Below are positions 34,726 through 45,268 of a DNA stretch of 64,000 bases, in pieces. How positions within the stretch are numbered: position 1 is the first letter of the stretch; each line of letters opens with the position of its first letter. Position numbers and translations under genes: made by a program. Origin of the DNA: Streptomyces fulvoviolaceus (GTDB taxonomy: Bacteria > Actinomycetota > Actinomycetes > Streptomycetales > Streptomycetaceae). The notes below the pieces were generated by a model. It was not told the origin of the DNA. It searched no databases and saw only the letters and a program-made list of their open reading frames with translations. Location: the NCBI RefSeq assembly GCF_000718165.1, contig NZ_JOEY01000008.1, forward strand, positions 1 through 64,000, in the 5' to 3' direction.

Positions 34726-37700
34726 GTGAGTTCCAATCCCTCGATGGGCGAGACGGCCGGTTGCTGGGTCGCCTGCGACGGCGTCGTGGGCGTGGTCGTG
34801 GACGGCGTCGTGGGTGTGGTGGTCGACGGCGGGAACGGGTGGGTCGAGTCGATGTGGGCGCCCCTGGTGTTGATCCAGTAGTTGAGGATGCCCGTGGTCA
34901 GCGACTCGGCGCTCTGCCAGATCAGCTCGCCGGGGCCGCCACGATGGAAGATCCGCGAGCCCGAGGTGGTGTGGAGGGTGTACCTGCCCAGTCCGCTGGT
35001 GACGCCGGTGAAGAGCGAGCCCGCCGCGCCCCAGGCGCCCGCTTCGAGGGCTTCGAGGCCGGTGTGCTTCTGGCCGCCCACTCCCCAGATGGCCGAGTTG
35101 AGGGCGTTGTTGACGAACCCGGTGAGCGCGCTGACCGTGAGGCCGTCGAAGAAGGCGTAGGTACCGGACCGCCAGCGGGCGGGGTTCTCGTACGACGACC
35201 ACTCGGTGGCCCAGTCGTCGACGGAGGCCAGGGGGTGGCGGTTCCAGTTCTGGCCCTGGTCGAGATTGGTCAGGCCGTACTTGATCTTGCCGAGTGCGGT
35301 CACGTCCTGGGCCACGTTGAAGCCGGCCCGGATGCTGCCGCCGACGGCGCCGTTGAGCAGAGCCCGCTCGAAGGCCACCAACGGGTCGAAGCGGGTGTTG
35401 GCGAACTCGGAGACGATGGCCGACACCGCGAAGCTGGTGCCGAACTCGATCAGGAAGCCCGTGGCGAACTCGGTGGCCGCCTTGCGCACCGCATGGCGCC
35501 ACAGCGGCATGGCGGCCGAGGAGCCGTCCCGGACGCCGGTCCAGATCTCGTGGAAGGGGTCGCGGAACTCGCGGTTCAGGCCGCGGAACTCGTTGGTGTA
35601 GCCGCGGAAGTCGGCCTCGCGGCCGATGAGCCGCCAGGCGCGGTGGCCGTCCAGGCCCACCTGTCCGCCGACCGACGGCAGGCTGCTGATCTCCGGCAGC
35701 TTGGCGACGTCGAACGCCGACCAGCGGCCGAAGGCGTCGGTGGCCCAGACCCGTCCGGTGATGGTGCGCTGGGCCACCAGCCGGTCGCCCTGGTACTCCC
35801 GCCACTGCCCCCACAGCGACTCCGACTCCCGGTACCGGCCCGGGACGCCCTCCACCGCGTCACGGCGGTGGAGCACCTTGCCCATGTCGAACTCCCGCCA
35901 GACCTCCCGGTCGACGGTGACCGTCGTGGTCGGCTCGAAGTGGCGCGCGGAGCGGGAGAGCAGATCCGCCAGGGTGGTCGGGCCGGCTTCCGGCGGCGGG
36001 GTGAGGACCGGAGGGGCTGTCTCCTGCACCGTGTACGCGTACTCGCGGACCCGGCCGCCGGTGCGCTGTCTCACCACGTCGTCGCCGATGCGGTCGGTCC
36101 AGCGGCCCTTCGCGAAGTCCTGGTACTCGCGGACGCCCTGGGAGTGGACCGTGCCGTCGGCGTCGGTCTTCTGCCAGGTCCAGGTGTGGTCGGGCTGCCG
36201 GGTGGTGTCGATCCAGACGGTGCCGTCGTCGGTGGCGTTGCGTTCCCGGAGCGCCTGTCCCGGCCGGCCGTTCTCCAGCCGCTCGAAGTCGGTGAACGAG
36301 TCGTCCCAGGTCCGGGAGTACAGCGAGCCGCGGTTCTGCATGCGGATGCCCTCGGTGACCGTCCCGTCCGGGCCGGTGGCCTTCCACTCCCAGGTGCGGT
36401 GGCGGGGGTTGCCGTGCGACTCGATGTGGAGGTCGCCCCAGTGGTCGCGCCGTCCCGTGATCTGCAGCTGGGTGTTCTTGTCCACCCACGCCCCGGAGAC
36501 GTCGTCGCGTCCGATGCCGCGTGCCGGGTTCTCGCCGAGGTACTCGCGCACGCCGGTGCCCTGCGAGCGCATCGACAGCAGCTCGTCGCCGGCGGCGTTG
36601 GTGAACACGTCCTCGAAACTGCCGTCGCCGGCGACATGGCGGGTGCCGGAGATCCCGCTCTTCGTGTCCAGCCAGGGCAGCTCGTAGGAGTCGGCGGAAC
36701 CGTTCCACTTAGGGGCCGGGGCCCACTGCGTGGGATCGTCGAGACTGCGGCCGACCTCGACGACGTTGCCGTTCTCCAGCTTGCGGGTCTCGCGGACGAT
36801 GCGGCCGAACTGGTCGACGTCCCGCCAGCTGTGACCGGCGTGCGAGACGAGCCGGACACCCTTCAGCCGGGTGCCGTCGGCGGCGGTCTCGGTCCACTTG
36901 GACACCGTGAACATGGAGTCCCCGGTGACGAGGTTCCCGAAGAACCCGTCGAACCGGCCGGCGCCCGTACGCGTCTGCCAGAGGCCCGCGGGCATGCGCT
37001 GGTCGGAGATGCGTACGACGTGCAGGGTGCCGCCGTCCGCGAGGTGCTCGATGACGTCGATCTGCTTGTTGGCCGGGCCGACGGCGGAGTGCAGTTCGGG
37101 ATTCACCCGCAGGCCCGCGGGGCTCTCACCGGGCAGTACGGGGTGTTCCAGGTACTGGCGGGAGCCGTGGTAGCCGTCCAGCGGCCACATGTTGCCGCGC
37201 TGCTGGGCGATGGTTCGCTGCCCGGTGGCCGGGTCGAGGTAGGTGTCCTTGAAACCGATGTGGTTCCAGGACCACTCGCGGGTACCGGACAGCGTCTCGG
37301 CGCCGTCGGAGCCGAAGCGCGTCCACTTCCAGTCGCCGGCCGCGCCCTTCTCCGCCCGGATCAGGCCGCCGTCGACGGCCTTGGTGTACGTCCGTACGTC
37401 GAGGACGTCCACCGGGGCCCAGCGGTAGGAGAGCGTGTCGTGGATGGTCCTCCGGTCGCTGTCCCAGATCCGCTCGCCGGCCCGCACTCTGGTCCCCGCC
37501 GGGTCGAACTCGGTCCAGCGGGCCCGGCCGACCCGGTCCAGGTCGATGTGGAGGACGTTGCCGTTGCCGAGTACCTCGCGTTCGAAGAGGGTCACGTTGC
37601 CCTCGCCGGTCAGTTTGAACCGGCCGGTTCCCGACATCTCCATCTTGGCCGTGGAGAAGCGCCCGGTGAGCGGGGTGCCTGACGCGTCGACTCGTACGGC

Positions 37701-40700
37701 GGTGCTGGTGGCGTGGTCGATCTTCCAGTATTCGCCGTTGGCCTTTCCGCCCTTGATCCGTACGGCGACCGTCTCCTCCAGCAGCGTGCCGGTGCGGCTG
37801 AAGACGGCCCGCTCCATCGGTTGGGCCGCCTTTCCGGTGGGGACCAGCGCGATCCGGCCGTCGTCCAGCAACTCGGCGCGCATCCCGGGAAGTTGATGGC
37901 CCGCCGAGTCCAGCACCTGCGGTACGCCGCCGGGGACGTCGGCGTCGAAGCGAAGGACGCCCCGGTCGCCGGGCAGCTTTACGTCCGTCAGGGTGTGCAC
38001 GCCTTCGGGGCCGTAGTGCCAACTGGTCGTGCCCGCCGCGTCGGTGAGGGTGAGACCGCCGCGCGGTTCGGTGCCGGGGGTGAGGGTGAAGCCGTCGGCC
38101 GTGCGGGTGCCCACGAAGTCGAGCGAGCCGGGGGTCCACGGCCCGCCGTCGGCCGAGCGGCCGGTGACGCCGATCTTCAGCCCGTCCAGGTCCTCCGGGC
38201 CGCCGCGGAGGAACACCTCCTGGTAGCGGAGTTCGCGGTTCGGGCCGAAGCTCAGCGTGATGTCCGACGGGTTGTGGTGGACGGTGTAGCGGCTGCCGCC
38301 GGGGCCGCCGTGCGGTGTCGGGGTGACGGTGAAGTCGCCGAGGACGCGGCCGCCGGCGCCCTGGGCCACGGACTGGAGGTCGTCGAGACGGGTCGCCAAC
38401 GGCAGGTCGAGATAGTCGCCGAGGGTGGTCACTGCGTGCTGCCGCAGCGTCTGCCGGGCCTGACCCGTCATCTGCCGCAGCTGGTCGTTCAGCAGCTCCG
38501 GGCGCAGGCCGAACCGGTCGAGCGAGGCGGTCGCGTCGTCGGCGAGGCGCTGGAGGCCGGTCAGGCCGAGCGCCTGGACCGCGTGGGAGTCGGGCGCGAC
38601 CCGCAGAAAGTCCATGGCTCCGGCGACGCCCGACAGGTCGACCTGTGCGCCGTCGGGCAGCGTGCGGATGCCCGAGGCCTCGTCGAGCGTACGGTCGAAC
38701 ACGTGGGCGAGGTCGATGGTGTCCAGGGCGTCGTCCAGGGCGTCGTTCTCCGGGATGGAGCCGAACGGGAAGCGTTCGCCCAGATCGCCGCCGAAGTCGC
38801 CGAGCTCGCCGAATTCGTCGAGCCGGACGGGCGGGGTGTCGGGCCCCGCGCCCTCGGTGAAGCGGAGGAACCCGGAGCCGTCCGGGTCGGGCAGGTCGCG
38901 GAGGGCGAGGCGGCCGGTGTGGTCGAAGTGGAAGCGTGAGCCGGTGATGGTGTCGGTGAGGGTGGAACCGCCGGGCAGGCGGGTAGCGAGCGTGCCGGTC
39001 GTCGGGGTGAACCGGACGGAGCCGGCGGCACCGGAGGGGACCAGCAGATCGACCGCGATCCGCCCGGTGCCGTCCGCTCCGGGAACGACCGTCGCATTGA
39101 GCCGTATGCCCTCCGGCAGTCCGTCGACGGTGAGAAGGGTCTCCCGCCCGAGGAAACGGCCGTCCGGCCCGAGCGTGAACCGGGTGGTACCGGTCGGGTC
39201 GATGACGGCGAACCTGCCGCTGTCGTCGAGCAGTTCGACCCTGAAGTCCGATGCGCGCACCGGTCCGGTCCCGCCGGGCGTGCGGTCGGTCAGGTCGAGC
39301 CGGTACGAGCCCTGCGGTGCCTCGTCGGTCGCCGGGAGGCGGGTCACCCGCAGGTCGAAGTCCGCCAGTTCGTCCACACCGGACAGAGGGACGCGAAGCG
39401 GTTCGTCCGCGCCCAGCGGCCCGTCGTCCATCCGCCTGATGTTGTCGAGGCGCGCCTGGAGGTCCGCCAGTTCGGTGTCCGACAGGTCGTCGAGTTCCGC
39501 GAGCGTGTCGGTGCGCGGCGAGTCGGGACCCCAGACGCGGTTCAGTTCCTCTGGGGTCAGAGTCCGTACGTCCTGGACCACGCTGTTCCAGAGGTCGTCG
39601 AAGAGCTCACGTTCCCCCGGGGCGAATTCGTCCAGGGCCGGGAGCGCGTCGGTGCGAGGCGCGTCCGGACCCGTCAGGCGGTTGAGGTCGTCGAGGGGGC
39701 CACGCAGGCCGCCCGCCTCGTCGAGCGTACGGTCGAAGATCCTTGCCACGTCGCCCAGGTCGCCGGCAAAGTCGCCGAGATCGCCGAGTTCGTCGAGCCG
39801 TACCGGTGGGGTGCCGGGCGCGGCGTCCCCGGTGAAGCGGAGGAAGCCGGAGCCGTCCCGGGCGGGTACGTCCCATATCGCGAGGCGGCGGTTCGCGTCG
39901 AAGTGGAAGCGGGCGCCGGTGACGGTGTCGGTGACCGTGATGCCGTTCGGCAGCCGTCCGGCGAGTGAGCCGTCCATCGGGCCCAGCCGGAAGGAACCGG
40001 TGAGGTTCGACGGCCCGGTCAGTTCGAGGACCCTGGTCATGGTGCCGCCCGGTCCGGGGGTGATCGTCACCTTGACGCCCAGGCCGGCCGGGCCGTCGAT
40101 GCCCGGCAGCGTGAGCGGCAGCTCCTGTTGGCGCAGGGCGCCGCCGGGTTCGAACCGCCACACCGCCGTGAGCCCGTCGGTGTCCGGCACGGGCACGCGC
40201 ACGGTCAGCTCGCTCAGCGTTCCGGTCGCGTCCCGGACCGGCGTGAGCGTCGCACCCTGGACGGGCACCCCGTCCGGGCCGACCACCCTCGGCATCGGGT
40301 TCACCGCGTCGTCGGTGAAGCGCAGCGCCAAGTCGGTGCCGGTCAGCGGCAGTTCCCGGTACTCCAGCTGCCCGAGCCCGTCGAACTGCCAGCGCACGCC
40401 GCCCTGCGGACCCGTGATGCTCAGCCCACCGCCCTCGCGGAGGGTCACCGTCACGTTCTCCAGCCGCACCGGACCACCCGGGGCACCGAAGTCCATCACA
40501 TCGATCCGGAACGACGCCGGCGCGAGATCGGTCGCCGGGAACTCCGTGACCCGCAGCCGTAGATCCGCCAGCTCGTCCGCCCCGGACAGGCGCACACCGT
40601 CGAACCGTGACGGATTCACCGGCGTCGGGACGCCGTCGGTCGGCGTCGACGCGAACCGGGCGTCGAAACCGGCGGGCTGCTGCGTGAGATCCGTACGTGG

Positions 40701-43700
40701 CAGGTCAGGGAGCGCAAGCCGGTTCAGCGAGCCCACCTCACCGAGCTCACCCAGGGGGCCGAGGTCACCGACATCGCCCAGGTCACCGAGTCGGGCGGCA
40801 TCGCCGAGGTCGCCCGACTCGCCAAGGCGCCCCAGGTCACCGAGGCTGCTCGAATCGCCGAGTCGACCGAGGTCGCCGAGGTCGTCGAGGGTCGAGGACA
40901 GGTCCACCGTCGAGTCCGGCACCGTCGCACCGGACACGTCCAGGCGTATCGGCGACGCCCCCTCCGCCGGAAGGTCCACGAACCGTCCGCCCCGGTCGAG
41001 GACGAACCGCCCCCCGGTCGCCGTGTCGGTCACCGAGAACCCGCCGGGCAGCCGCTGGGCCAGATCCCCGTCCAGTCGTACGACATTGAAGGCACCGTCA
41101 CCCAGCCCCGGCACGGTCAGCCGGTACGTCGCCGACTGCGCGCCGCCCGGCAGTTGTGTGAACGTCGTGGTCAGCCAGGCCCCGGTCAGTGGCCCGCCGA
41201 CGGGGCCGGACAGGGTCAGCTGCTCGGACAGCCGCGTGCCGTCCAGGTCGAACCGGCCGATCCAGGCGCCGTCGAGAGACTGCACCCGTACACCGGTGAC
41301 CACGCCCAGCGCGCCCCTGACCGGCTCGATCGTCGCACCGCCGGGCAGCGGCACTCCGTCCTGCCCGACGATCCGGGGCAGGGACCCCGGCCCCGCGTCG
41401 GCGTCGAAGCGGACGAAGCCGTCGCCGATCGGGAGCCGCACATCACTGAACCGGAGGACCTCGCCGGCGTCGAACACCAGCCGGATGTCCCCGGCCTGGT
41501 CGGTGAACATGAACCCGCCCTCGTCCAGCGGGGTGCGCTGCCACTCCGTCCGGAAGCCGGTCACCCCGGGGAACTCCTGCGGGTCCACCAGCACGGTCTC
41601 GGCCCGGGGCGCGGGCGCGTCGAAGCGGTCGAACTGGAACTCGTCGGAGAGATACCCGAGATCGTCCAGCTGGCTTCCGACCTCGTCCAGGGCGTTGCTC
41701 CCGTTCAGGGAGCCGATGTCGTCGAAGGCCCTGGCCTCACCCAGATCGAGCTGGTCCAGCAGCCGCAGCTGGTCGTCGAGGGACAGCCCCTGGAAGTCCA
41801 GCGCGCTGATCCCCGAGGTGCCTTCCCCTGCGCCCTTCAGATCCACCGCCAGCTCGGGGAGGGGGTTGTTGCCCCCGAAGTTGGGGTTGGGGATCCATTC
41901 GAGGAGGTTGTGCTGGGCGTCCATCCGGTACGCGCCACGGATGAACTCCGAGGCGATGCCGCCGGGGAAGGCGATCTCGTTCTCCGTCGCCCAGCCCGAT
42001 GCCCGCCAGGCGTCCGGGCCCATGGAGCGTTCGAAGCTCTTGCCGACGTCGATCCCGCCGGAGGCCTCGATCTCGAACTTGAAGATGCCGTCCCAGATGA
42101 GGTTCTGGTCGGTGGTGGTGCTCACGAACGCCGAGGGCTGGCCGGTCCTGACCATGACGTCCAGGTTGGTCTCCAGGGGGTCGCGGACGGTGAACCCCTC
42201 GTTGAAGATCTGGTCGAGGGGGCGCTTGCCGCCGATGCGCCACAGCGTCTCGTCGGTCGCGCGCCACACCGGCGCCGGCGTGATGGCCTGGATGTCGACG
42301 GAGCGGTCGGCGGCGAAGGCGAGCCGGTCCAGTTCGCGTGGCGCGGGCAGCACCACCTCGTCCAGGCCCGTCCCCGGCAGCCGGGGAAGCGCGACCGATC
42401 CGGGATCGCCGAGGACCGCCGGACGGCCGTCGGCGCCGAATCGGGTGACGACACCCTCGGGGGTGGTGACCGTGAAGACCCCGTCGGCCATCTGCACCTT
42501 GACGTCGGGGACGATCCCGGCGTCCGACCTGAGCACCCAGGTGACGGTCGGCCCGGGCTCCATGGTGATCCACTGACCGGTGGGCCGCCCGAGGTCGTCG
42601 AGCAGCCGCAGTTCACCGGTGGGCATGGCGCCCACCGGTCCGTCCACGCGGGTCATCATCACCGTGATGTCCCGGCGGACGGTGTCCAGGTTCATCCCGA
42701 GCCGGTCGAACGCGCTCCGGGCCTGGTTGAAGTCGATCTTCGCAGCGCTCAGATCCAGCTCGGCCCGGGCGCGGCCCAGCGGCGGTACGTCGGTCAGTCC
42801 GTCGATCTCGGAGAGCTTGCGCCCGGCGGTGTCCAGCTGCAGCTGGGTGGCCTGGGTGCGCACCCAGGCCTGGAAGCGTTCGGTGGCGAGCTTGCCGGTG
42901 GTTCCGCCGGTGACGATGTCCCGCAGGGTCATCGGGGTGAAGGCGGGGCTCTTGGTGACCGGGGAGGTCAGGTCCGTCCGGGCCGGTCCCAGGCCGAGCA
43001 GATCACGTGCGGCGCGGGAGCCGTCGGTGGTGTCGGGGATCAGCTTGGTGAGGTCGTCGAGCCTGATCCCGAGCTCGTCGAGGCGGTCGGTGCCGGTCGT
43101 CGTGTTCCAGGTCGGGACCCGGGTGTCGGCCGGGCCGAGGACGTCGACCTTCACCCCGTCCTTCAACTGCACCCGGACGTCCACCGGATCGGTCTTCCCG
43201 ACACGCAGGACGACCCCGTCCGGCGCGACGTTCACCAGGTCGATCTCGCCGTCCAGGATCTGCCGCACCTGGAACTCGGTCAGCCCGCCGATCCTGCCGT
43301 CGAGGCTCAGTTCCGCCAGGTCCGTCAGATCGTCGAGCGGCTTGAGCAGCCCGGTCCCGGTGCGCTCCAGGCCCGTCAGTTCGTCGAGGTCCCGCAGCTG
43401 GTCGACCGTGCTGCGCGGCGGCAGCAGGGTGGTGGCAGAGCCGGGGGTGAGGGGGACGCCGAACTCGTCCACCTGGTCGGACACGGTGAGCGTGGTGCGC
43501 AGCCGAGGGGGCATCAGGTCGTCGCCCACCCGGCCGGTCACGGGGTTCAGCATGCCGAGCCGCTGTCCGCCGGGGAACGTGCCGACCGGCAGCCCCACCG
43601 TGTCCAGGGTGTCCAGGGTGGTCAGCCGGCCGCCCATGTCGTCGAGGCGGCCCGGCATCCGGGGGGTGCCCGAGCCGGTCAGGGAGCTGAATCCGGGGGT

Positions 43701-45143
43701 ACGGGGCGTCGCCACCGGCGTCACCGAGATCTCGGCCAGTTCATCGAGGGTGTCGTTGAACTCCGGGGTCCCGGGGACAGCGAGCCGGTCGGTGTTCGTG
43801 GCGTCGAACGGGCGAAGGTTTCCGCCCCGGTCGAGGTTCCGCCCCGTCAGCTCCGCGAGGTCCCCGGCCAGGGAACCCGTCCTGCCGAGTGTGCCGAGGG
43901 GCCGCGAGGTGAAGTGCAGGCCTCGGTCGATGAACCCCATGCGGAAGGCGCCCCGGTAGCCGAACCGGGCGATCTCGGAGTACCGCATGGGCAGCAGCGC
44001 CGTCATCGTGAGCCGGCCCAGGCTCATGACCGTGAAGACGCCGAGCCGTCCGGCCGTGTTGCCGCCGACGAACGCGGTCGACTCGACGAAGTCGCGGGTC
44101 AGCGAGGACCAGCCCTGCCGGAAGGTGCTCCGGGCGAAACCACCCATGAACCGCAGGGCCGACCCCAGCATCGCGGGCGTCTTGGAGAGGACCCGGGGCA
44201 GCGCCATGAACCCGCTGGCGGTCCGGCCGGCGAGCCCCCCGCCGAACCTGGCCAGCCCCTGTCCGGCCAGCGACAGGAGTCTGCCGGGGGAGGAGAACAG
44301 CATCCTGCCGCCCCGGAACAGCAGCCGCCCGCTCGCGGAGAGGGCGCCGCTGAGGGCCTTCGTGCCCGCCGAGGCCATGCGGGCCAGTCCGCCGAGGGTG
44401 GTGAGGCCCTTCGTCGAGGGGAACAGGATGCCGAGGAAGGCGAGGCCCAGGCTGAGCGCGTTGCCGTTGCCCGTGGCGTAGTCGACGAGGGCCTTGGCGA
44501 AGAGCACCGCGCCCAGTCCGAAGGCCACCAGGCCCAACGGGCCGCCGATGACGGCCGCAACGAGGGTGATGACCAGCGCGACGATCTCCAGGACCTTGAA
44601 GAACGTCGACACGAACCGCTTCCAGAAGCTCTTCTTCGGCTTCTTCACGGGCCGCGACACCAGTCGTGACGCCTCGTGCAGCGCGTCCTCCAGGATCTTC
44701 GCCTCGGCCTGGATGACGTCGGTCTCGGCGTCCACCTCGCCCCGGGCGCGGGTCAGCTCCGGATCGTTCTCGGCGAGCGGCTGACCGCCGACCCGCTCCA
44801 GCGCGGCGACGGTGTCGGCGGCGTTCTCGGCCCTGTCCTGCGAGTCCCCGAGGGCGCGCGCATAGCGGGCCGTGGCGTCGGCCGCCATCTCGAACGAGCG
44901 GTTGATGTTCGCCATGAACGTCTTGAGCTCGTCCTTGACATACGTCCGCAGCGCGTCCGCGGTCCGCCCCTCGAAGCCCCCGTCCTCGGCCTTGGTCAGC
45001 AGGGTGTCGAGGCCGCTGCTGACCCGTCCGGCCAGATCGCCGAGGCCGCGCAGCTCATTGGTGACGTTTTCGACGACGCTCGGATTCCCGGTCACCGGAT
45101 TGCCGGTGAATCCGACTCTGCTCCACTCGTCGGAGGTGGCCAA
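34722..45143 (-). CDS. Giant type VII-like secretion substrate with scabin/pierisin-type ADP-ribosyltransferase domain
   Basis: TTG 45143 is favoured because GGAGG lies five bases upstream; frames to 45230 lack a site. It would encode about 3,473 residues. About 1-165 is a helical WXG/LXG-like head (SVVENVTNELRGLGDLAGR, FMANINRSFEMAADATARYA), then a hydrophobic stretch (IVALVITLVAAVIGGPLGLV) to about 300. Residues 959-1072 match the scabin/pierisin ADP-ribosyltransferases: LWRIGGKRPLDQIFNEGF with Arg969, PSAFVSTTTD with Ser1008-Thr-Thr, and ENEIAFPGGIASEFIRGA with Glu1054-x-Glu1056, an R-STS-ExE triad. Three or more units of about 330-360 residues follow at about 1358, 1722 and 2052 (RLP-G-...-DT-TG-RF). 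A Trp-rich region with R[EW]Y/W motifs and a Gly-rich tail ending in a Thr/Pro run complete it. No signal peptide is seen; export through the EssC-like ATPase is inferred. Confidence 0.85.
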   Translation of the reverse strand: MATSDEWSRVGFTGNPVTGNPSVVENVTNELRGLGDLAGRVSSGLDTLLTKAEDGGFEGRTADALRTYVKDELKTFMANINRSFEMAADATARYARALGDSQDRAENAADTVAALERVGGQPLAENDPELTRARGEVDAETDVIQAEAKILEDALHEASRLVSRPVKKPKKSFWKRFVSTFFKVLEIVALVITLVAAVIGGPLGLVAFGLGAVLFAKALVDYATGNGNALSLGLAFLGILFPSTKGLTTLGGLARMASAGTKALSGALSASGRLLFRGGRMLFSSPGRLLSLAGQGLARFGGGLAGRTASGFMALPRVLSKTPAMLGSALRFMGGFARSTFRQGWSSLTRDFVESTAFVGGNTAGRLGVFTVMSLGRLTMTALLPMRYSEIARFGYRGAFRMGFIDRGLHFTSRPLGTLGRTGSLAGDLAELTGRNLDRGGNLRPFDATNTDRLAVPGTPEFNDTLDELAEISVTPVATPRTPGFSSLTGSGTPRMPGRLDDMGGRLTTLDTLDTVGLPVGTFPGGQRLGMLNPVTGRVGDDLMPPRLRTTLTVSDQVDEFGVPLTPGSATTLLPPRSTVDQLRDLDELTGLERTGTGLLKPLDDLTDLAELSLDGRIGGLTEFQVRQILDGEIDLVNVAPDGVVLRVGKTDPVDVRVQLKDGVKVDVLGPADTRVPTWNTTTGTDRLDELGIRLDDLTKLIPDTTDGSRAARDLLGLGPARTDLTSPVTKSPAFTPMTLRDIVTGGTTGKLATERFQAWVRTQATQLQLDTAGRKLSEIDGLTDVPPLGRARAELDLSAAKIDFNQARSAFDRLGMNLDTVRRDITVMMTRVDGPVGAMPTGELRLLDDLGRPTGQWITMEPGPTVTWVLRSDAGIVPDVKVQMADGVFTVTTPEGVVTRFGADGRPAVLGDPGSVALPRLPGTGLDEVVLPAPRELDRLAFAADRSVDIQAITPAPVWRATDETLWRIGGKRPLDQIFNEGFTVRDPLETNLDVMVRTGQPSAFVSTTTDQNLIWDGIFKFEIEASGGIDVGKSFERSMGPDAWRASGWATENEIAFPGGIASEFIRGAYRMDAQHNLLEWIPNPNFGGNNPLPELAVDLKGAGEGTSGISALDFQGLSLDDQLRLLDQLDLGEARAFDDIGSLNGSNALDEVGSQLDDLGYLSDEFQFDRFDAPAPRAETVLVDPQEFPGVTGFRTEWQRTPLDEGGFMFTDQAGDIRLVFDAGEVLRFSDVRLPIGDGFVRFDADAGPGSLPRIVGQDGVPLPGGATIEPVRGALGVVTGVRVQSLDGAWIGRFDLDGTRLSEQLTLSGPVGGPLTGAWLTTTFTQLPGGAQSATYRLTVPGLGDGAFNVVRLDGDLAQRLPGGFSVTDTATGGRFVLDRGGRFVDLPAEGASPIRLDVSGATVPDSTVDLSSTLDDLGDLGRLGDSSSLGDLGRLGESGDLGDAARLGDLGDVGDLGPLGELGEVGSLNRLALPDLPRTDLTQQPAGFDARFASTPTDGVPTPVNPSRFDGVRLSGADELADLRLRVTEFPATDLAPASFRIDVMDFGAPGGPVRLENVTVTLREGGGLSITGPQGGVRWQFDGLGQLEYRELPLTGTDLALRFTDDAVNPMPRVVGPDGVPVQGATLTPVRDATGTLSELTVRVPVPDTDGLTAVWRFEPGGALRQQELPLTLPGIDGPAGLGVKVTITPGPGGTMTRVLELTGPSNLTGSFRLGPMDGSLAGRLPNGITVTDTVTGARFHFDANRRLAIWDVPARDGSGFLRFTGDAAPGTPPVRLDELGDLGDFAGDLGDVARIFDRTLDEAGGLRGPLDDLNRLTGPDAPRTDALPALDEFAPGERELFDDLWNSVVQDVRTLTPEELNRVWGPDSPRTDTLAELDDLSDTELADLQARLDNIRRMDDGPLGADEPLRVPLSGVDELADFDLRVTRLPATDEAPQGSYRLDLTDRTPGGTGPVRASDFRVELLDDSGRFAVIDPTGTTRFTLGPDGRFLGRETLLTVDGLPEGIRLNATVVPGADGTGRIAVDLLVPSGAAGSVRFTPTTGTLATRLPGGSTLTDTITGSRFHFDHTGRLALRDLPDPDGSGFLRFTEGAGPDTPPVRLDEFGELGDFGGDLGERFPFGSIPENDALDDALDTIDLAHVFDRTLDEASGIRTLPDGAQVDLSGVAGAMDFLRVAPDSHAVQALGLTGLQRLADDATASLDRFGLRPELLNDQLRQMTGQARQTLRQHAVTTLGDYLDLPLATRLDDLQSVAQGAGGRVLGDFTVTPTPHGGPGGSRYTVHHNPSDITLSFGPNRELRYQEVFLRGGPEDLDGLKIGVTGRSADGGPWTPGSLDFVGTRTADGFTLTPGTEPRGGLTLTDAAGTTSWHYGPEGVHTLTDVKLPGDRGVLRFDADVPGGVPQVLDSAGHQLPGMRAELLDDGRIALVPTGKAAQPMERAVFSRTGTLLEETVAVRIKGGKANGEYWKIDHATSTAVRVDASGTPLTGRFSTAKMEMSGTGRFKLTGEGNVTLFEREVLGNGNVLHIDLDRVGRARWTEFDPAGTRVRAGERIWDSDRRTIHDTLSYRWAPVDVLDVRTYTKAVDGGLIRAEKGAAGDWKWTRFGSDGAETLSGTREWSWNHIGFKDTYLDPATGQRTIAQQRGNMWPLDGYHGSRQYLEHPVLPGESPAGLRVNPELHSAVGPANKQIDVIEHLADGGTLHVVRISDQRMPAGLWQTRTGAGRFDGFFGNLVTGDSMFTVSKWTETAADGTRLKGVRLVSHAGHSWRDVDQFGRIVRETRKLENGNVVEVGRSLDDPTQWAPAPKWNGSADSYELPWLDTKSGISGTRHVAGDGSFEDVFTNAAGDELLSMRSQGTGVREYLGENPARGIGRDDVSGAWVDKNTQLQITGRRDHWGDLHIESHGNPRHRTWEWKATGPDGTVTEGIRMQNRGSLYSRTWDDSFTDFERLENGRPGQALRERNATDDGTVWIDTTRQPDHTWTWQKTDADGTVHSQGVREYQDFAKGRWTDRIGDDVVRQRTGGRVREYAYTVQETAPPVLTPPPEAGPTTLADLLSRSARHFEPTTTVTVDREVWREFDMGKVLHRRDAVEGVPGRYRESESLWGQWREYQGDRLVAQRTITGRVWATDAFGRWSAFDVAKLPEISSLPSVGGQVGLDGHRAWRLIGREADFRGYTNEFRGLNREFRDPFHEIWTGVRDGSSAAMPLWRHAVRKAATEFATGFLIEFGTSFAVSAIVSEFANTRFDPLVAFERALLNGAVGGSIRAGFNVAQDVTALGKIKYGLTNLDQGQNWNRHPLASVDDWATEWSSYENPARWRSGTYAFFDGLTVSALTGFVNNALNSAIWGVGGQKHTGLEALEAGAWGAAGSLFTGVTSGLGRYTLHTTSGSRIFHRGGPGELIWQSAESLTTGILNYWINTRGAHIDSTHPFPPSTTTPTTPSTTTPTTPSQATQQPAVSPIEGLELT

Positions 45144-45182
45144 GGAGTCCTCCACGCGGTCCGGGACTTGGGGTACCGGAAG

Positions 45183-45211
45183 CAGACGTACTGGGGTGGG
45201 CCGAGAGTTCA
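45183..45211 (-). promoter_or_regulatory. ECF-type promoter for the giant protein operon
   Basis: On the minus strand TGAACT (45211-45206) and CGTCTG (45188-45183) are spaced by 17 bases, a classic ECF sigma -35/-10 arrangement, 40 bases before the TTG at 45143. It closely matches the plus-strand promoter at 45269-45297. Confidence 0.55.
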
Positions 45212-45268
45212 AGAAAGTGGCACACGCCACAGCTTTCGCCGGTCAGCGGGGTGCGGACGAAATCTCTT

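Noticed and set aside
34761..44669. Several very long plus-strand open frames (for example 34761-37682, 38614-42576, 41154-44669) opposite the giant protein gene
   Set aside because: They are antisense shadows caused by high GC at third codon positions. Their products are low-complexity Arg/Ser/Pro- or Gly/Val-rich, lack ribosome-binding sites and match no family, whereas the minus frame shows clear domains.
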